DNA from: Tanytarsus gracilentus
Lineage: Eukaryota; Arthropoda; Insecta; Diptera; Chironomidae
NCBI GenBank assembly: GCA_038502055.1
Contig: JAXRKN010000040.1
Coordinates: 5,084,001-5,148,000, forward strand
Reading direction: 5' to 3'
Length of the DNA stretch: 64,000 bases
The notes beneath the pieces are model-generated. The model searched no databases and had not been told where the DNA came from. It saw only the letters and a program-made list of their open reading frames with translations. Made by a program: the position numbers and the translations under genes. The stretch's first letter is position 1, and each line of letters opens with the position of its first letter. This document shows, piece after piece, positions 11,801 through 22,783 of the stretch.

Positions 11801-11889
11801 GATAGATAGATGACAAAGAGGTAGCGACACAGGACTAAACCAGGAGTGGACGCAAACCATGCAGAACTCTTAAGATTTCTCCTAAGAAT
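11801..11889 (-). mobile_element. short inserted segment, possibly the 3' tail of a non-LTR retroelement or SINE
   Basis: An 89-bp segment, clearly richer in G+C than the surrounding DNA, lies exactly between two perfect 29-bp direct repeats. Read on the minus strand it ends in a short tetranucleotide tail (ATCTATCTATC), as many 5'-truncated LINE or SINE copies end in a simple-repeat tail just before the target duplication. The segment is too short to assign a family and no element ORF is present. Alternatives are a templated repair insertion or a transposed genomic fragment. Confidence 0.45.
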
Positions 11890-11918
11890 GAAAAATTTCA
11901 ATTAATTTTGAATACATA
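11890..11918. repeat. right copy of the 29-bp direct repeat
   Basis: Perfect copy of 11772-11800, directly abutting the right end of the 89-bp insert. Confidence 0.7.
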
Positions 11919-12333
11919 AAAACTTTATTTAAAGTGTTTCGCAAGTTAATTTTTATTTTATGAATTTTTAAAAAGCTTAAAGCTCTTCCTAATTAAATAT
12001 AATATCTGAGATAATAATCATATTGAATAATTTTCATTTCTTTTTCTCTCATTCGCTCAACAATAGTTTTTTTTTAAAATTAAATTTGATATTATCATAA
12101 AAGATAAAGTCAGATATCTCACTCAAGGTAAATTTTTTAAATAATTTAATTGATTTCATTCGTCGTCTAATAAAGCTCAAAATTTTAAAATATTCTCTTT
12201 TTTTGTGTCACATTTAAAATCGTTTGAAGGAATGTGAGACAATCATAACATTAATTATTCGTTTTTTTAATGATATATAAGTTAAAAGGTTTTGTCATTT
12301 TTATGCATTTAATTGCGTGTGAAATAATTTAAT

Positions 12334-15058
12334 TTATTGCGTTGGACTGTTCGGCTCATCAATCTCGTTTATGACTTCTTGTGCTTTTTCCATAGCGTCA
12401 CGACGAAGAAGCATTTGCTTAAGATGCTCCTCATTTTGTACGAGAACTATTCGATGCTGAATTGTTGGACATAAATGACATGAAGACTGTTCTAGTTCAT
12501 CGATCGAAGCTCGACGTAGTAACTAAAGAAGAAAATGATGATAAAATATATTTTATTAAAAAAAAATAGTAAAATCTACCCTAGAGCTTGATGGTGGTGG
12601 ATGCACTGGGTGACTCGGTGGGTGATGTAGTCGCAACGGTGTAGGACCATCGAGTTCAAGATTTTCGAGCATCTGTACCATGCTGTGTCGACGCGAAAGC
12701 GTAACAAGACTCTGTCTATGTTTTGAGTGTTTTCCACTTTTTCCCATTTTCACATCAATTGCCTTGAAATGATTTTGTATTGCAAGACCTGTAGAGCGAA
12801 TAAATAATAGATAATTTTTTTGGAGAAGCTACAAATTAAATTACCAAGCTCCGGACAAGAGTCTTCATCCATGAGGATATTACAATTTTTAAACATTGTG
12901 TAACCGTCACAACCACCATGCATATAAGCCTTGATGCAGAGCGTGTATTTTTCATCCATTGAAAGCCATTCATCGCCAATCCTGACCAGACGACTTTCGA
13001 TGCGCATTCCTTTCGGTCTGTCGGGATTGAAACAAAAAGATACTCCAGCTACTTGTGCAAAGCGTCCTTCAAGCTTTGGATATGCCGAAACAGCATTTTC
13101 GAGAGCTTGATAGAGAATTTCTCCTGTTACTTCAATAACTACTAAAGGATCTTGCATTGGGATAATCGAGACTAAATCTTTCATTGTAAATGGACCGGCC
13201 TCATGAACTTGATCACTTCGAAAAGTTCCAGAATTAATCATGCACACATCAGCACCTGTCGATGCCAGAGCTATGTCACATATCCAATTGCCAAGATTCG
13301 TTTCTGACGTTCTTATTTTGGCAAAACGTGCATCTAATTCACACGAGAAATTTCCAAGGACAATGCCCATTTTCTCTTCAATCATCTCACTGTAATGATT
13401 TAATTCGGCTTTTAATTCTACATCTTCAGCAAATGACGCTGTCACATCGATTTTGTCGATTTGAACATCTAATTGATGTTCACTTTTTGTAAGCGTGATT
13501 TTTGAGAATTGCCGAAAGTCCGTTCCAGACTTGATGATATTTAAATTATTAACTTTAACAATTTCATAGACATGATCATGTCCGCCAAGAATAAGATCCA
13601 ACTTGTTACAATTTTGTGCGAGTATCATATCGTTGGGTGTCCGCATATGAGTGAGAGCAATTATTATATCACAACCCTCTAAAATAAAAATGATTCATTA
13701 ATGCATTAACCAACAATACATTATGATGATGCTTTACCTTTAAGTAGATCGTCAGCAAGATCATTTCCAGCTTGAATAAAATCCACAAAAGTGACTTCAT
13801 TGGGATCAATGTTAGGTAATGTATCGAGCCACTCCCTCTCAACGAGTCCCATCAATCCAACCTTTAACCCATCATGTTCAATTATGTGAGTCACTTTTCC
13901 ATTACCCAGCGGTTGACCAGTTTCATCGTCAATAACGTTTGACATGAGCCACGGAAATGTTGTTTTTTCGACCCATCTATCGAGCACATCCAGACCGTGA
14001 TCAAAATCATGGTTTCCAAAAACAGCACATGCGGTTCCGACCTTATTTAAAACGGGAATCATCTGTTCTCCTTGAGTAAACGTTGAGAGCATGGAAGGAT
14101 TGAATGCATCTCCAGAAAATAGTACGAGTGGATTGAGATGCTTGAAAGTATGAATTGCTGTGCAAAACCGCGAGGCGCCTCCAATGGGTTCCGATTTAAC
14201 TGCGATATAATTGATTAAATTTAATATGATTGTTTGTAATACGAGACGTTGCTTTCATAATACCTTGGCTGTCGATGTTGTAGACATCATTATAATGTAA
14301 TATTGTTAACTTTTTTACAGCGTCGTTGCCGTTTGATTGGTGTGATTCAGAAGGACTCGTCATACCAGCAATATTTGATCCATGCGAAGATGCACGAGAC
14401 GGACTTGTTGATTTAAGTAGCTTGCCAAGCACAGGTGGCACTTTTGAGGTCAATTCAGGATTTTTCGTTTGAATTTGAACGACTGCTCTCTTGCCAGCTT
14501 CGCAAACGCCAGAGGAAGCCTAATGCAAGGTCATTTTTGATTATTCAATTAGATTTTGGTCTTGAAAAAATTGTCGGAGACTCATTGAATTAAAATTAAG
14601 TTTTTAAACTGCATAAAAGAGTGTCCAAGCATCTAAACTTGAAATTATAAATTATTTCACATATTGCTATTTTAAATGAAAGAGATAAAAATCATATATG
14701 TTTTCTGAATTTTATTTTTCGTGAGAGAAAACTAGGACAAATTAATAAGAACGTTGCCTTTAAAAAAAAAGAAAATAAAAAAACTTTTTAACCGCAAAAT
14801 GTGAAGGTGTGCTTGAAATAAAAAAAATTATAATTTATATTTATGTTTTAGCCACACATAAATAATAAATGGACAGTGCATTTCACATGGTGCAGAGCAT
14901 GACACAATTAACTTTTAAGTGCACGATGGAAAAAAATTCAACACCTGTTTAAACCACGATACAGCTGATTTTAAACTCTCAGTAATATCAGTTTCAGTTG
15001 AATCTATTAAATCTTCATAGTGAGTGCGTAGTGCAGCCTGAGCGGCGAAACCTGCCAT
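12334..15058 (-). CDS. cytosolic 5'-nucleotidase-like metallophosphoesterase (CG11883-like)
   Basis: Six exons (minus): 14945-15058, 14264-14519, 13738-14199, 12845-13678, 12580-12788, 12334-12522, giving 687 residues. The calcineurin-like phosphoesterase domain (about 108-345) shows LHYNDVYN (113-120), SGDAFNPS, GNHDFDHG (185-192), ALTHM and GGHDHVYE (309-316), the two-metal ligand set. The 5'-nucleotidase C-terminal domain follows (about 350-570; NLGNWICD, INSGTFRSD, EGRFAQVAGVSF, GGCDGY). There is no signal peptide or GPI signal, unlike CD73, so the protein is probably intracellular; the 38-residue first exon and the Ser-rich linker precede the catalytic domain. The tail is basic and His/Pro/Ser-rich (RRHSMVQ and RRASIDE look like kinase sites). 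It should hydrolyse nucleotides or sugar nucleotides, substrate unknown. Initiation at 15058 rests on an in-frame splice to exon 2; exon 1 is the least certain part. Confidence 0.85.
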
Positions 15059-16340
15059 CTCTCACACTCTCTACTAGATAATTTTTGCATATAAATAATG
15101 TTTAGGAAATCGTTAGTACTTGCTCCTTTTAAAAGGTTATTGTTCGCAATTTAATTAACGAGATCTTTTATAAAAATGCTGATATTGCAAAATTTTTTAT
15201 TGATACAATGTATGGGGGAACTTTTTTTTGAATGTAGATGAATTTTGAAATTTCTTTTCTTTCTATTTTCATCTGCAAACTTCTTGGTTCCTTTTTTAGA
15301 TCAGCGTCTCTGAGAGAGCAAAAAATATATAAGCAATGTGATCTAAAAATATACTTGCACTTGATTTTTATCACATTTAAATGTGTTTTACAATCACGCT
15401 TGATTTTATTGACTCACAAATAAATAAATTCTTGAAAGGGTCTTGAACATCCAAAATGGATTTTTTTTGCTATTTTTTTCTATGTGCCAAGAACGAGCTT
15501 TATTTGATGAATTAAAAATATTTTTTTTTACAAACACTTGCTGCAAAACTGCAAATGCAACTGACTGCGCGAATAGACTGACAAATGAGAGAGGAAAAGA
15601 AAAAAAAAATTGCGAAGTTCAAGTTTATTTGCAAACACTTATGTTTCTCTATAAAATTGTGTTACTATTTTAAATCACCGTGTATTTATTAGCTGTATTA
15701 GATAATTTTTTATATGACCTCTAATATCTCGCACACATTTTTTTAAATAACAAAATAAATTTTGGAAAGCTCAGAAATAAAATAGGGGTTTATTATATTC
15801 TTATTAGAACCGATATCGAATGTTTCAAAAGATATCTATGATCAATTCGACCCTGAAGAGATTTTTAATAAGAAAATGATTTATAATAAAATAAGAAGAA
15901 AAAGTCTCGACTTTGAATTCTTCTTGCCTGCTTCGCAGTGAAACATTGAAAGTTCTAGAATTGATCAATTAAATAAATATTTTTTTTGCTCTTAGATAAC
16001 TAAAATTTTAATTTTTGCACAATTTTAATTCAGAATTTAGAAGTTCATCGAGCAATTTTATTGATTTTTTTCTCTAAACTCTTTTAATTTTTCCTCAAAC
16101 TACCTTTAATCACTTTCAATCACACAAACTTTTAATGTTTTATTACAATTAACTGATTTTGCCTCTTTAATGGATAAAATCAAGATCGATGTTAACGCGA
16201 AAAAATGATTTTCACACTCTAAAATTTTCAACAAAAAACCACGACAAGGGGGTGGTCGACCAAGATATAAATTTATAGCATTGAATGGATATTTATAGCA
16301 AGTGATACTGCCGACTCAAAAAAAATAATAAAAAAATATC
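15059..16340. other. divergent promoter region of the nucleotidase and SDR genes
   Basis: About 1.3 kb between two genes read outward. Small frames at 15168-15673 have no coding character. A TATA-like TATAAAT lies at 16266-16272 on the plus strand, 75 bp before the SDR ATG, and the decamer ATTTATAGCA is repeated at 16271-16280 and 16291-16300. No other feature seen. Confidence 0.45.
16266..16272 (+). promoter_or_regulatory. TATA-like box of the SDR gene
   Basis: TATAAAT 75 bp upstream of the ATG at 16341. A start near 16297 would leave a 5' UTR of about 44 nt. No good initiator is visible, so this is tentative. Confidence 0.4.
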
Positions 16341-17442
16341 ATGGGATTATTTTCGTCGTTGAAAAATCCATTTATTTTTTGGACGTCCTTAGGAGGTACA
16401 AGCGTTGCAATTGCAGTGCTTATTAAGTAATGACACGATTAATTTTTCAAAGATATTTCATTAATTTGATTTTTTTTAAATAGAGATTTAGTGCAAGGAG
16501 AATATTTCGATAGGAAAAATAAAATTAAGGCTGATGGAAAAGTTGTTATAGTGACAGGTAAACAGAATTAACAATCACTAATTCATGATTTAATATAATT
16601 AATTATTATTAGGAGCAAATACTGGAATAGGAAAAGAGACTGCACGGGAATTAGCGAGGAGGAATGCAATTATATATATGGGATGTCGAGATTTAGCAAA
16701 ATGTGAAGAGGCAAGAAGAGAAATTATTTTGAGCACCAAAAACAAAAACGTCTTCTGCCGCGAGTTAGATCTGGCTTCGTTTTCATCAATTAAAAATTTT
16801 GCTAAACGATTCAAGGCGGAACAAAACAGAATTGATATTTTAATAAATAATGCTGGAGTCATGCGAGTTTCTCCTCGTCAGGCGACAAATGAAGGATTCG
16901 AGCAGCAAATTGGCGTCAATCACTTTGGACACTTTCTCCTTACACATCTACTGCTAGATTATCTCAAAGCTTCAGCACCAAGTCGTATTGTAAATGTGAG
17001 TAGCTGTGCTCATGCTCGCGGCTACATTGACACAAGCGATTTAAACAGCGAGAAAAGCTATGATCCCAAAAAAGCTTATGAACAGTCAAAATTAGCAAAT
17101 GTCCTATTTACTCGTGAACTTTCAAAACGATTGGAAGGATCAGGTGTCACTGCCAACACATTACATCCAGGAATTGTCGATACAGAACTTATGCGTCACA
17201 TGGGAATCGTCAACTCGTTCTTTGGAAAAATTACTGTTAAACCTATTTTATGGCTTTTTACTAAGCGGCCGATAGCAGGTTCACAAACATCACTCTATTG
17301 TGCATTAGAACCATCGTTAGAGAAAGTGTCTGGTGAATATTTTGCAGATTGTAAAAAGGCCGAAATGTCAGAAACAGCAATGGACGAAAAAATGGCTTCC
17401 TGGTTGTGGAAACTCAGTGAAAAGTGGTGTCGAATAAATTAG
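16341..17442 (+). CDS. retinol dehydrogenase 11-14-type short-chain dehydrogenase
   Basis: Three exons, 16341-16426, 16484-16557 and 16613-17442, giving 329 residues, typical of this SDR subfamily. Residues about 9-30 are a hydrophobic N-terminal anchor. The nucleotide-binding motif TGANTGIG is at 53-60, NNAGVM at 132-137, the catalytic Ser in NVSS near 183, and YEQSK at 209-213 supplies the Tyr and Lys. The set is complete, so the enzyme should be an active NAD(P)-dependent oxidoreductase at the ER or mitochondrial membrane, acting on retinoid or lipid aldehydes/alcohols; the substrate is inferred from the family only. It is the first of four close plus-strand genes; the next ATG is 245 bp downstream. 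Confidence 0.92.
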
Positions 17443-17569
17443 TAAAAAGTTTAAAAATTTCTATATAGAGACTTTTAATGTAACAATTTTTTTAGCCTCA
17501 CATAAAAGCGAAAATTCCCCCATAAACACAATTATTATTCTCTCACTTCACTTTTCAGCATAATTTTCC

Positions 17570-17583
17570 GTTCCTATGGAGAC
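17570..17583 (+). promoter_or_regulatory. X-box (RFX site) upstream of the RPGRIP1L-type gene
   Basis: GTTCCTATGGAGAC fits the RFX consensus RYYNYY-N(1-3)-RRNRAC exactly (half sites GTTCCT and GGAGAC with a 2-nt spacer), 105 bp upstream of the ATG at 17688. RFX factors drive ciliary genes in flies and worms through such sites close to the start, and the gene downstream is ciliary, so position and target agree. Confidence 0.65.
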
Positions 17584-17687
17584 CGTTAGTAAACACATTT
17601 TTCTTTCACTCTATAAATTAGTTTTGGAGTTAGCTTTTATGTGATTAGAAGTGAAAAATATAAAATTAAATTTTAAAAGCATAAAAA

Positions 17688-20600
17688 ATGGATTTTCGAC
17701 TTCAATCACCTTATTGCCATAATTTTAAAATTCCGAGCCAGCAAAAGGGTAAAAATTTTATTTTAGAAGGAGAAAACCGTATTTTAAAATTATTAAATTA
17801 TCCAGCACTGATTATGCAACACATGATTGTACGTAAATTAACAAGACGAGAGCTCGAGGACAAATATTTGAGACTCATCGATGAAAATTATGATCTTAAG
17901 CGCGAAAATAATGTTCAAAAAGAAAAGATTAAAGTTCTCACCACGAAACTTTTACGCCTCACGAAGGAAAATAGTCGCTTCAAGTCAAGAGAATTTTTAT
18001 TCTTGGAAGAATCACAAGACCTAAAGTAAAATATTTTTTATTTCTTAAAATATCAATTATTCTTGACTGCTCAATTAATTTTGTAGTGATATAGATGATT
18101 TTTTTCAAACAAATCATCATCATCGTCCAGTTTCATCGTCAGCGATTCAACGAAAGTCTTCCGAGGAAATACGATTTTCTACCCCCATTTTATCGGCTAG
18201 ATTAAAAAGGTGAAATTAATACGAACAAATTAAATATTCTGTTAAATCAATACAATTTCAATTTTTATCTTAGCGATCTATCACTGCTTGAAAACACAAA
18301 AGGTAATCATAGCAACAATAAAAGCGCGGAAAGTGAAAATGCCAACAGCTCCAAAAACGTGAGAATTTTTTTTTCAAATAAAAAAATTGATTGACATAAA
18401 CTATTTTTTATAAAAAATCAAACAGATGGAAGCCAATAATAGCAATAAAATAAAAGAAATGGAAAATGAAATAGAAATGCTTCATGATCAATTGGAAAAG
18501 TTGCGTGAGGTCGAGGATCTAGAGAGACGAACAAACACTCAGTTGGAAATTCAAATAAAAGAGTTGAGGGAAAAATTATCAACGAATGAGCACCAAAAGG
18601 ATCTCGAAGCAAGTGTTCAAATATCTGAGCTTAGCGAAAAAATTCAAGAACTACAAACGAATTTAAACGACTTAGATGAGACTTACAAAAGGAAAATGGA
18701 TGAAAGTAAAATTGAGTACGATAAAATTTGTGAATTGCTGGAAAAGGAGAAAACCAAAATTAAGCGTTTCGAAGCTCAATCGCATGATTTTGAAGACTCG
18801 CAGAAGATGATTGATGAACTTATGCAACAAGTTAGTAAACTGGAAAATGAGAAAATGGAAATGGCAAAGCAATATGAGAAATATGCAACGCTAGCGGAAG
18901 AAATTATCGGCTATAAAAAGCAAATAAACGAGTTGAATGAAATTATTCAAATAAAAGAACAAGAATTAGAAAATGAGCGAGCCGATAAGGAAAGCATTCA
19001 GCATTCACAAGAAGAGCTTTTAAAAAAGATGAAACAATTGCAGCAAGATAACGATGAACTTGTTGTTAAATTGGAGGGTCTGAAGAGTGAAAATGAAACA
19101 CTTATTAATAAAAATAAAAAGCTTGAAGATCGCGTTAAAGTTCTCGAAGATCAAAATACAAAATATTTGCGTGAAGTTAACGATACTTTGAGCATGCCGA
19201 TTCCCATTCAAAAAGATAAAACTGCAACTATTGCAAATGCAGCGGACATCTTAAAGCTCCACGAAATTCACGAACAAATTTTAGCTCAAAAATCACTCAA
19301 CTCGTCACCTGAGAAAACTTTCAACTCATTTTCGTCATCACCACCAAACTTAACCGTGCCATCGGTTAAAGTTAAGGATGAAAAAAGACCCTCGACACCA
19401 GAAAAAGAGCTACGAGTCATTCCTAAAATTGTTGAACCAACTCCACACGGCTCAAGCCATGAAGTTTCAACGATTCCACCTGATTCACTGCCCAGCACGA
19501 GCAAACATTTTTCTGAAGTATTCTCTCAGTCTGGTGAGTTTTAATATGGAAATTTAAAATTAATTTAAATCATCTCTTTTTATAGTTTCAAAAGACGAGA
19601 GTGTTGATGATGAATTTGATCCGAAAACTTTCTCGATTGATCAGGTGAGTGATCCCGAAGGTGTTAGCGAATTAATCGAAGACGAGGAAGATTACGAATA
19701 TTTGTTCCAAGCTGATAACTAAACTTTTTTATCTCTTTTTTGACTTTTATGAAGACTAAAACTAAGTAGAAAAAAATAACTGTAGCCTTTTCTGTCCACC
19801 ATAAACTTTACACAATAAAAATCTCGCGAGAAAATTATAAAAGTGGTTTAGTGAAGTTTCTTAAGAAAATTTTAAATTTTACTTTAATTAAAATTAATCA
19901 TGTTAATTTTTTAATTAAGGTAATTTTGGATGGAAGACAAATAGCTGAAAGACCAGCAGAAATTGCGGAATTAGTTCGAGATAAGGACTTTTTGATTGAA
20001 GACATTTTTGGTGGCGAAAGATTATCACAAATGAAACGTGTTCGCTTGAGTTTAGATTTAAAATTAATTTCACCAAATAATGAAAAAGAAAAGGATGCAA
20101 GTTCGTGGAGACATTCAATTATCTCAAACAGTTCCAGCTCCTCTGGAAGAACAAAGAGAAATACGAATGGAATTGAAACGCTTGGTGATTTATTAAAAAA
20201 TGTTCATTCATCTAGAAGTTCAACGTGTTCGAGTTCGAGTAGAAAATCTCTTACAACAATTCCCAAATTTGTGCTGGAAAATATTAATGACGAGAAGTTG
20301 CTGTTAAAGCACTCCTTACATCGGATTAGCATTGAAATTATTAACATTGTGCTGTGTGAAAATTCTAGTCTTTTAACAAACGAAAATTCAAATTTTCTCT
20401 ACATCGAATATTCGTTTTTGAATTTCAAAGGACACTTGCTGGAAACTCAATCACTTCCGAAGCCAAAAAAATCTGAAGAGTCCGTTTACTATCACTTTGA
20501 AAATTCTTTCGAAATTCGTCCGTCTGAAGATAAAAAACAATTCAAAATGCTTAAATCAATGCTGGAGAAGAATTCAAAATTGCCAATTAAGTTTATGATT

Positions 20601-20876
20601 GTAAGTGAGCCACTTGAGAATGAAGAGATTGGCGAGTGTGAAGAAGTTGGGTAAGCTTAATTATTAATTTGTTAATTTAGGAACTTAATTTGCATTAAAA
20701 ATTATTTCAGTTTTGGCATAGCAAAATTAAATGAAATCATTGAAAATGCCACTGAAGATATGATAGCTCAAAAAATTGAGTGCTTCAGCTCCGAATTTCC
20801 ACATGAACTGATCGCATATCTGAACATCAAAATTACAGGTGCCATGATCATGAAGAAGTTACGAAAACTTAAATAA
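17688..20876 (+). CDS. RPGRIP1/RPGRIP1L-type ciliary transition-zone protein
   Basis: Seven exons: 17688-18025, 18087-18209, 18274-18358, 18426-19533, 19586-19644, 19920-20650, 20711-20876, giving 869 residues. The N-terminus (about 46-105; RKLTRRELEDKYLRLIDEN, then KLLRLTKEN) matches the start of vertebrate RPGRIP1L. Exon 4 encodes about 270 residues of coiled coil followed by a Ser/Pro-rich linker. The C-terminal about 150 residues (LETQSLPKPK, FMIVSEPLENEE, CEEVGFG) are the RPGR-interacting C2-like domain. The family scaffolds the ciliary transition zone. The protein is shorter than the roughly 1300 of vertebrate RPGRIP1L: the two central C2 domains are not recognisable between residues 560 and 700. 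ATG 17688 is first; an internal ATG at 17823-17828 is possible. Exon 5 has a perfect donor but also reads on to a stop at 19720-19722 (see the separate entry). Confidence 0.87.
19645..19722 (+). CDS. alternative C-terminal extension of exon 5 (short isoform)
   Basis: If the donor at 19645 (CAG|GTGAGT) is not used, exon 5 reads on in frame for 25 codons, giving an acidic tail (VSDPEGVSEL, then EDEEDYEYLFQADN) and TAA at 19720-19722. An AATAAA follows at 19814-19819, before the next exon. The tail has coding-like composition, unlike the flanking intron. The transcript would encode a protein of about 590 residues lacking the RPGR-interacting domain. Confidence 0.45.
   Translation: MSDPEGVSELIEDEEDYEYLFQADN
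19814..19819 (+). terminator. candidate intronic polyadenylation signal
   Basis: AATAAA, 92 nt after the in-frame stop at 19722 and 100 nt before the acceptor of the next exon. Consistent with a composite terminal exon. Confidence 0.4.
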
Positions 20877-21001
20877 AACGTTTACAAGATTTTTGAAGCG
20901 AGAAAATTTTTATGATTTTTTTCTGTGTGGAATTTTTGAGAGAAAATGTTTCTGTAACATTTGATTTTCTTTTTCAGTGTTTGTCTTTATTCCACATAGA
21001 A

Positions 21002-22614
21002 ATGAGGTCAGTCGGTAAAAAGTGCAATGAAAAATTTGAAAAATTTCTAAAAGGTGCGAAGGAATTTCAGGAAAATTCTAAATTTTCCGACGCCATTTTA
21101 TCATTAAATAAAGCATTATGTCACTGCTTGACTGACAATCAACTTGCTTCAATTTATCTCATTCGAGGAGAAATTTATTATGAGTTAAAATTGTACGAAA
21201 AGTGCCTCGAAAATTTTAATCTAGCAAAAGATCACGGACTTGATCATAATTTTCATGACGTTGAGGAAAATTGCAAGAATTTATTGAAACAGATTGAAAA
21301 AGATGAAGGATGTGCAAATTTTTTTTCTATTTCCCTGCCAGTCAATCCAAATATTCCTTTCATAGCCGATTGTTTAAAACTGCAAGAATCGTGGAAATTT
21401 GGACGTGGGATTGTCACAAATAAATCAATCAAGACAGGAGAAGTGCTTGTGATTGAAGAACCATTTTTTAAAATGCTAAATAAAGATATTCGTCACAAAA
21501 GATGCACAAATTGTTTAAAATCAAATCATCTCAGTCTCATTCCTTGTGATAAATGTTGCGTGAGCAGTAAGTAGCTATTTTAAAAATCCGAATGAATTCA
21601 CACGTGCGTCTTTTTTCAGCGATGTTTTGTAGTAAAAAATGTAAAGAAGAGAGTTGGAACAGATTTCATAAGGAAGAGTGCAGATCATTGGAGGAACATT
21701 TAGAGGAAAATGAATATGATTTGATGGTTAAAAAAATTGCTTTTGAAACTTTGGCACTTTTTGATTCAAACGTAAGCAAAATGAAAGGATTCTTGGAAAA
21801 AGTTAAGAATGAGACGATGTATGATTTTGATCTGACAAAAGACAGTGATGGAGATCGGAGTAAAAATAATTTAAAAGCTATTTATGCACTGAAGAAGGCT
21901 GTGAACTCAGAAGAAGACATCAGCATGACAAATTTCATCCTCGAAAATGATCCAACCCTAAAAACACTTTTAAAGACAAAAGAAGAAATTTATTTCATGA
22001 AAAATTTTATTCTAAAAATGATGGGTATACTCGATAGAAACTCCTACATATTTTATGGCTTAAAATCTTCATCCAGTCCAACACTTGATGAAGAAATTGG
22101 ATCCGGATTGCTTGCTTTTGCATCTCTCTTCAATCACTCGTGTTCACCGAATTTAACGCGTTTCTTTGTCGACAATCGGCAAATTTATGTGGCCAAAAGA
22201 CCTATCGAAGCTGGGCAGCAACTGTTTGTGGGGTATATGTAAGTTATTTTAAATAAATGCAACAATTATATCATATATTTCTCACCTAGGAAAAGCTTTC
22301 CGTTTTGTGAAAAAGCGGAACGACAAACGATGTTAATGGAGGATTTTTTATTTAAGTGCTCTTGTGACGCCTGTAGCTCACCCGATAATTACACTTTAAT
22401 GAACCAGCTGAAAAAATGTGACGCAAATTTTAAGGAACCTCCCATGTCAACGGATTCTATTTTTAAAGCAAAACAAATTTATAAAGAAAACTGTAAATAT
22501 ATCGAAAAGAATTTTAAGATTCTTCCGTTTCCATGCTATGAGTTGTGTAAAATAATGCATAGTTCATTCTATTTGCTGCAATGGATTGCTAATCATGACT
22601 TTCTTTTACAATAA
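21002..22614 (+). CDS. SMYD4-like TPR/MYND/SET protein
   Basis: Three exons: 21002-21566, 21620-22238 and 22290-22614, giving 502 residues. Residues about 10-85 are TPR-like helices (AKEFQENSKFSDAILSLNKA). The SET domain begins near 125 (LQESWKFGRGIVTNKSIKTG) and is interrupted by the MYND zinc finger (168-212; CTNC, CDKC, CSKKC, H..EC). It resumes with LFNHSCSPNL (NHSC at 360-363), then VGYM, and the post-SET cysteines CSCDAC. This order is that of SMYD4 and the insect SmydA group, lysine methyltransferase candidates acting on histone or other proteins and, for some members, working in muscle. An upstream in-frame ATG at 20912 exists, but the 21002 ATG is preferred because it fits the start of the TPR and is preceded by a pyrimidine tract and AG. 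The C-terminal TPR domain of longer SMYDs seems reduced. Confidence 0.85.
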
Positions 22615-22783
22615 TATCAAATGATTGAATTAGTTAAATTAATTTTAGTTATAACCGTCATTTAAATTTTGAAACTTTCGCATCACGTCATTTTCAAATT
22701 CACCCCATTTAACGGATAAAAATAAGAAGAAAATTCAAAAAATACATTTTAATTTGAGAAAAAGCACTAAACAAGGACGAAAA

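Larger units (their letters stand above)
10806..12333. other. intergenic region between egl and the 5'-nucleotidase gene
   Basis: 10806-11150 is pyrimidine-rich on the plus strand and must hold the egl 5' UTR and promoter. The remainder is A+T-rich and contains the direct-repeat-flanked insert at 11772-11918 described separately. No coding frame is supported. Confidence 0.45.

Noticed and set aside
15168..15673. several short ORFs between the nucleotidase and SDR genes
   Set aside because: Phe/Lys/Ile-rich frames typical of A+T-rich noncoding DNA; some begin at non-ATG codons.
19851..19919. separate gene start for the RPGR-interacting domain
   Set aside because: The frame upstream of 19920 starts with GTG, not ATG, and a pyrimidine/AG acceptor at 19919 joins in phase with the perfect donor at 19644, so one gene is more likely.
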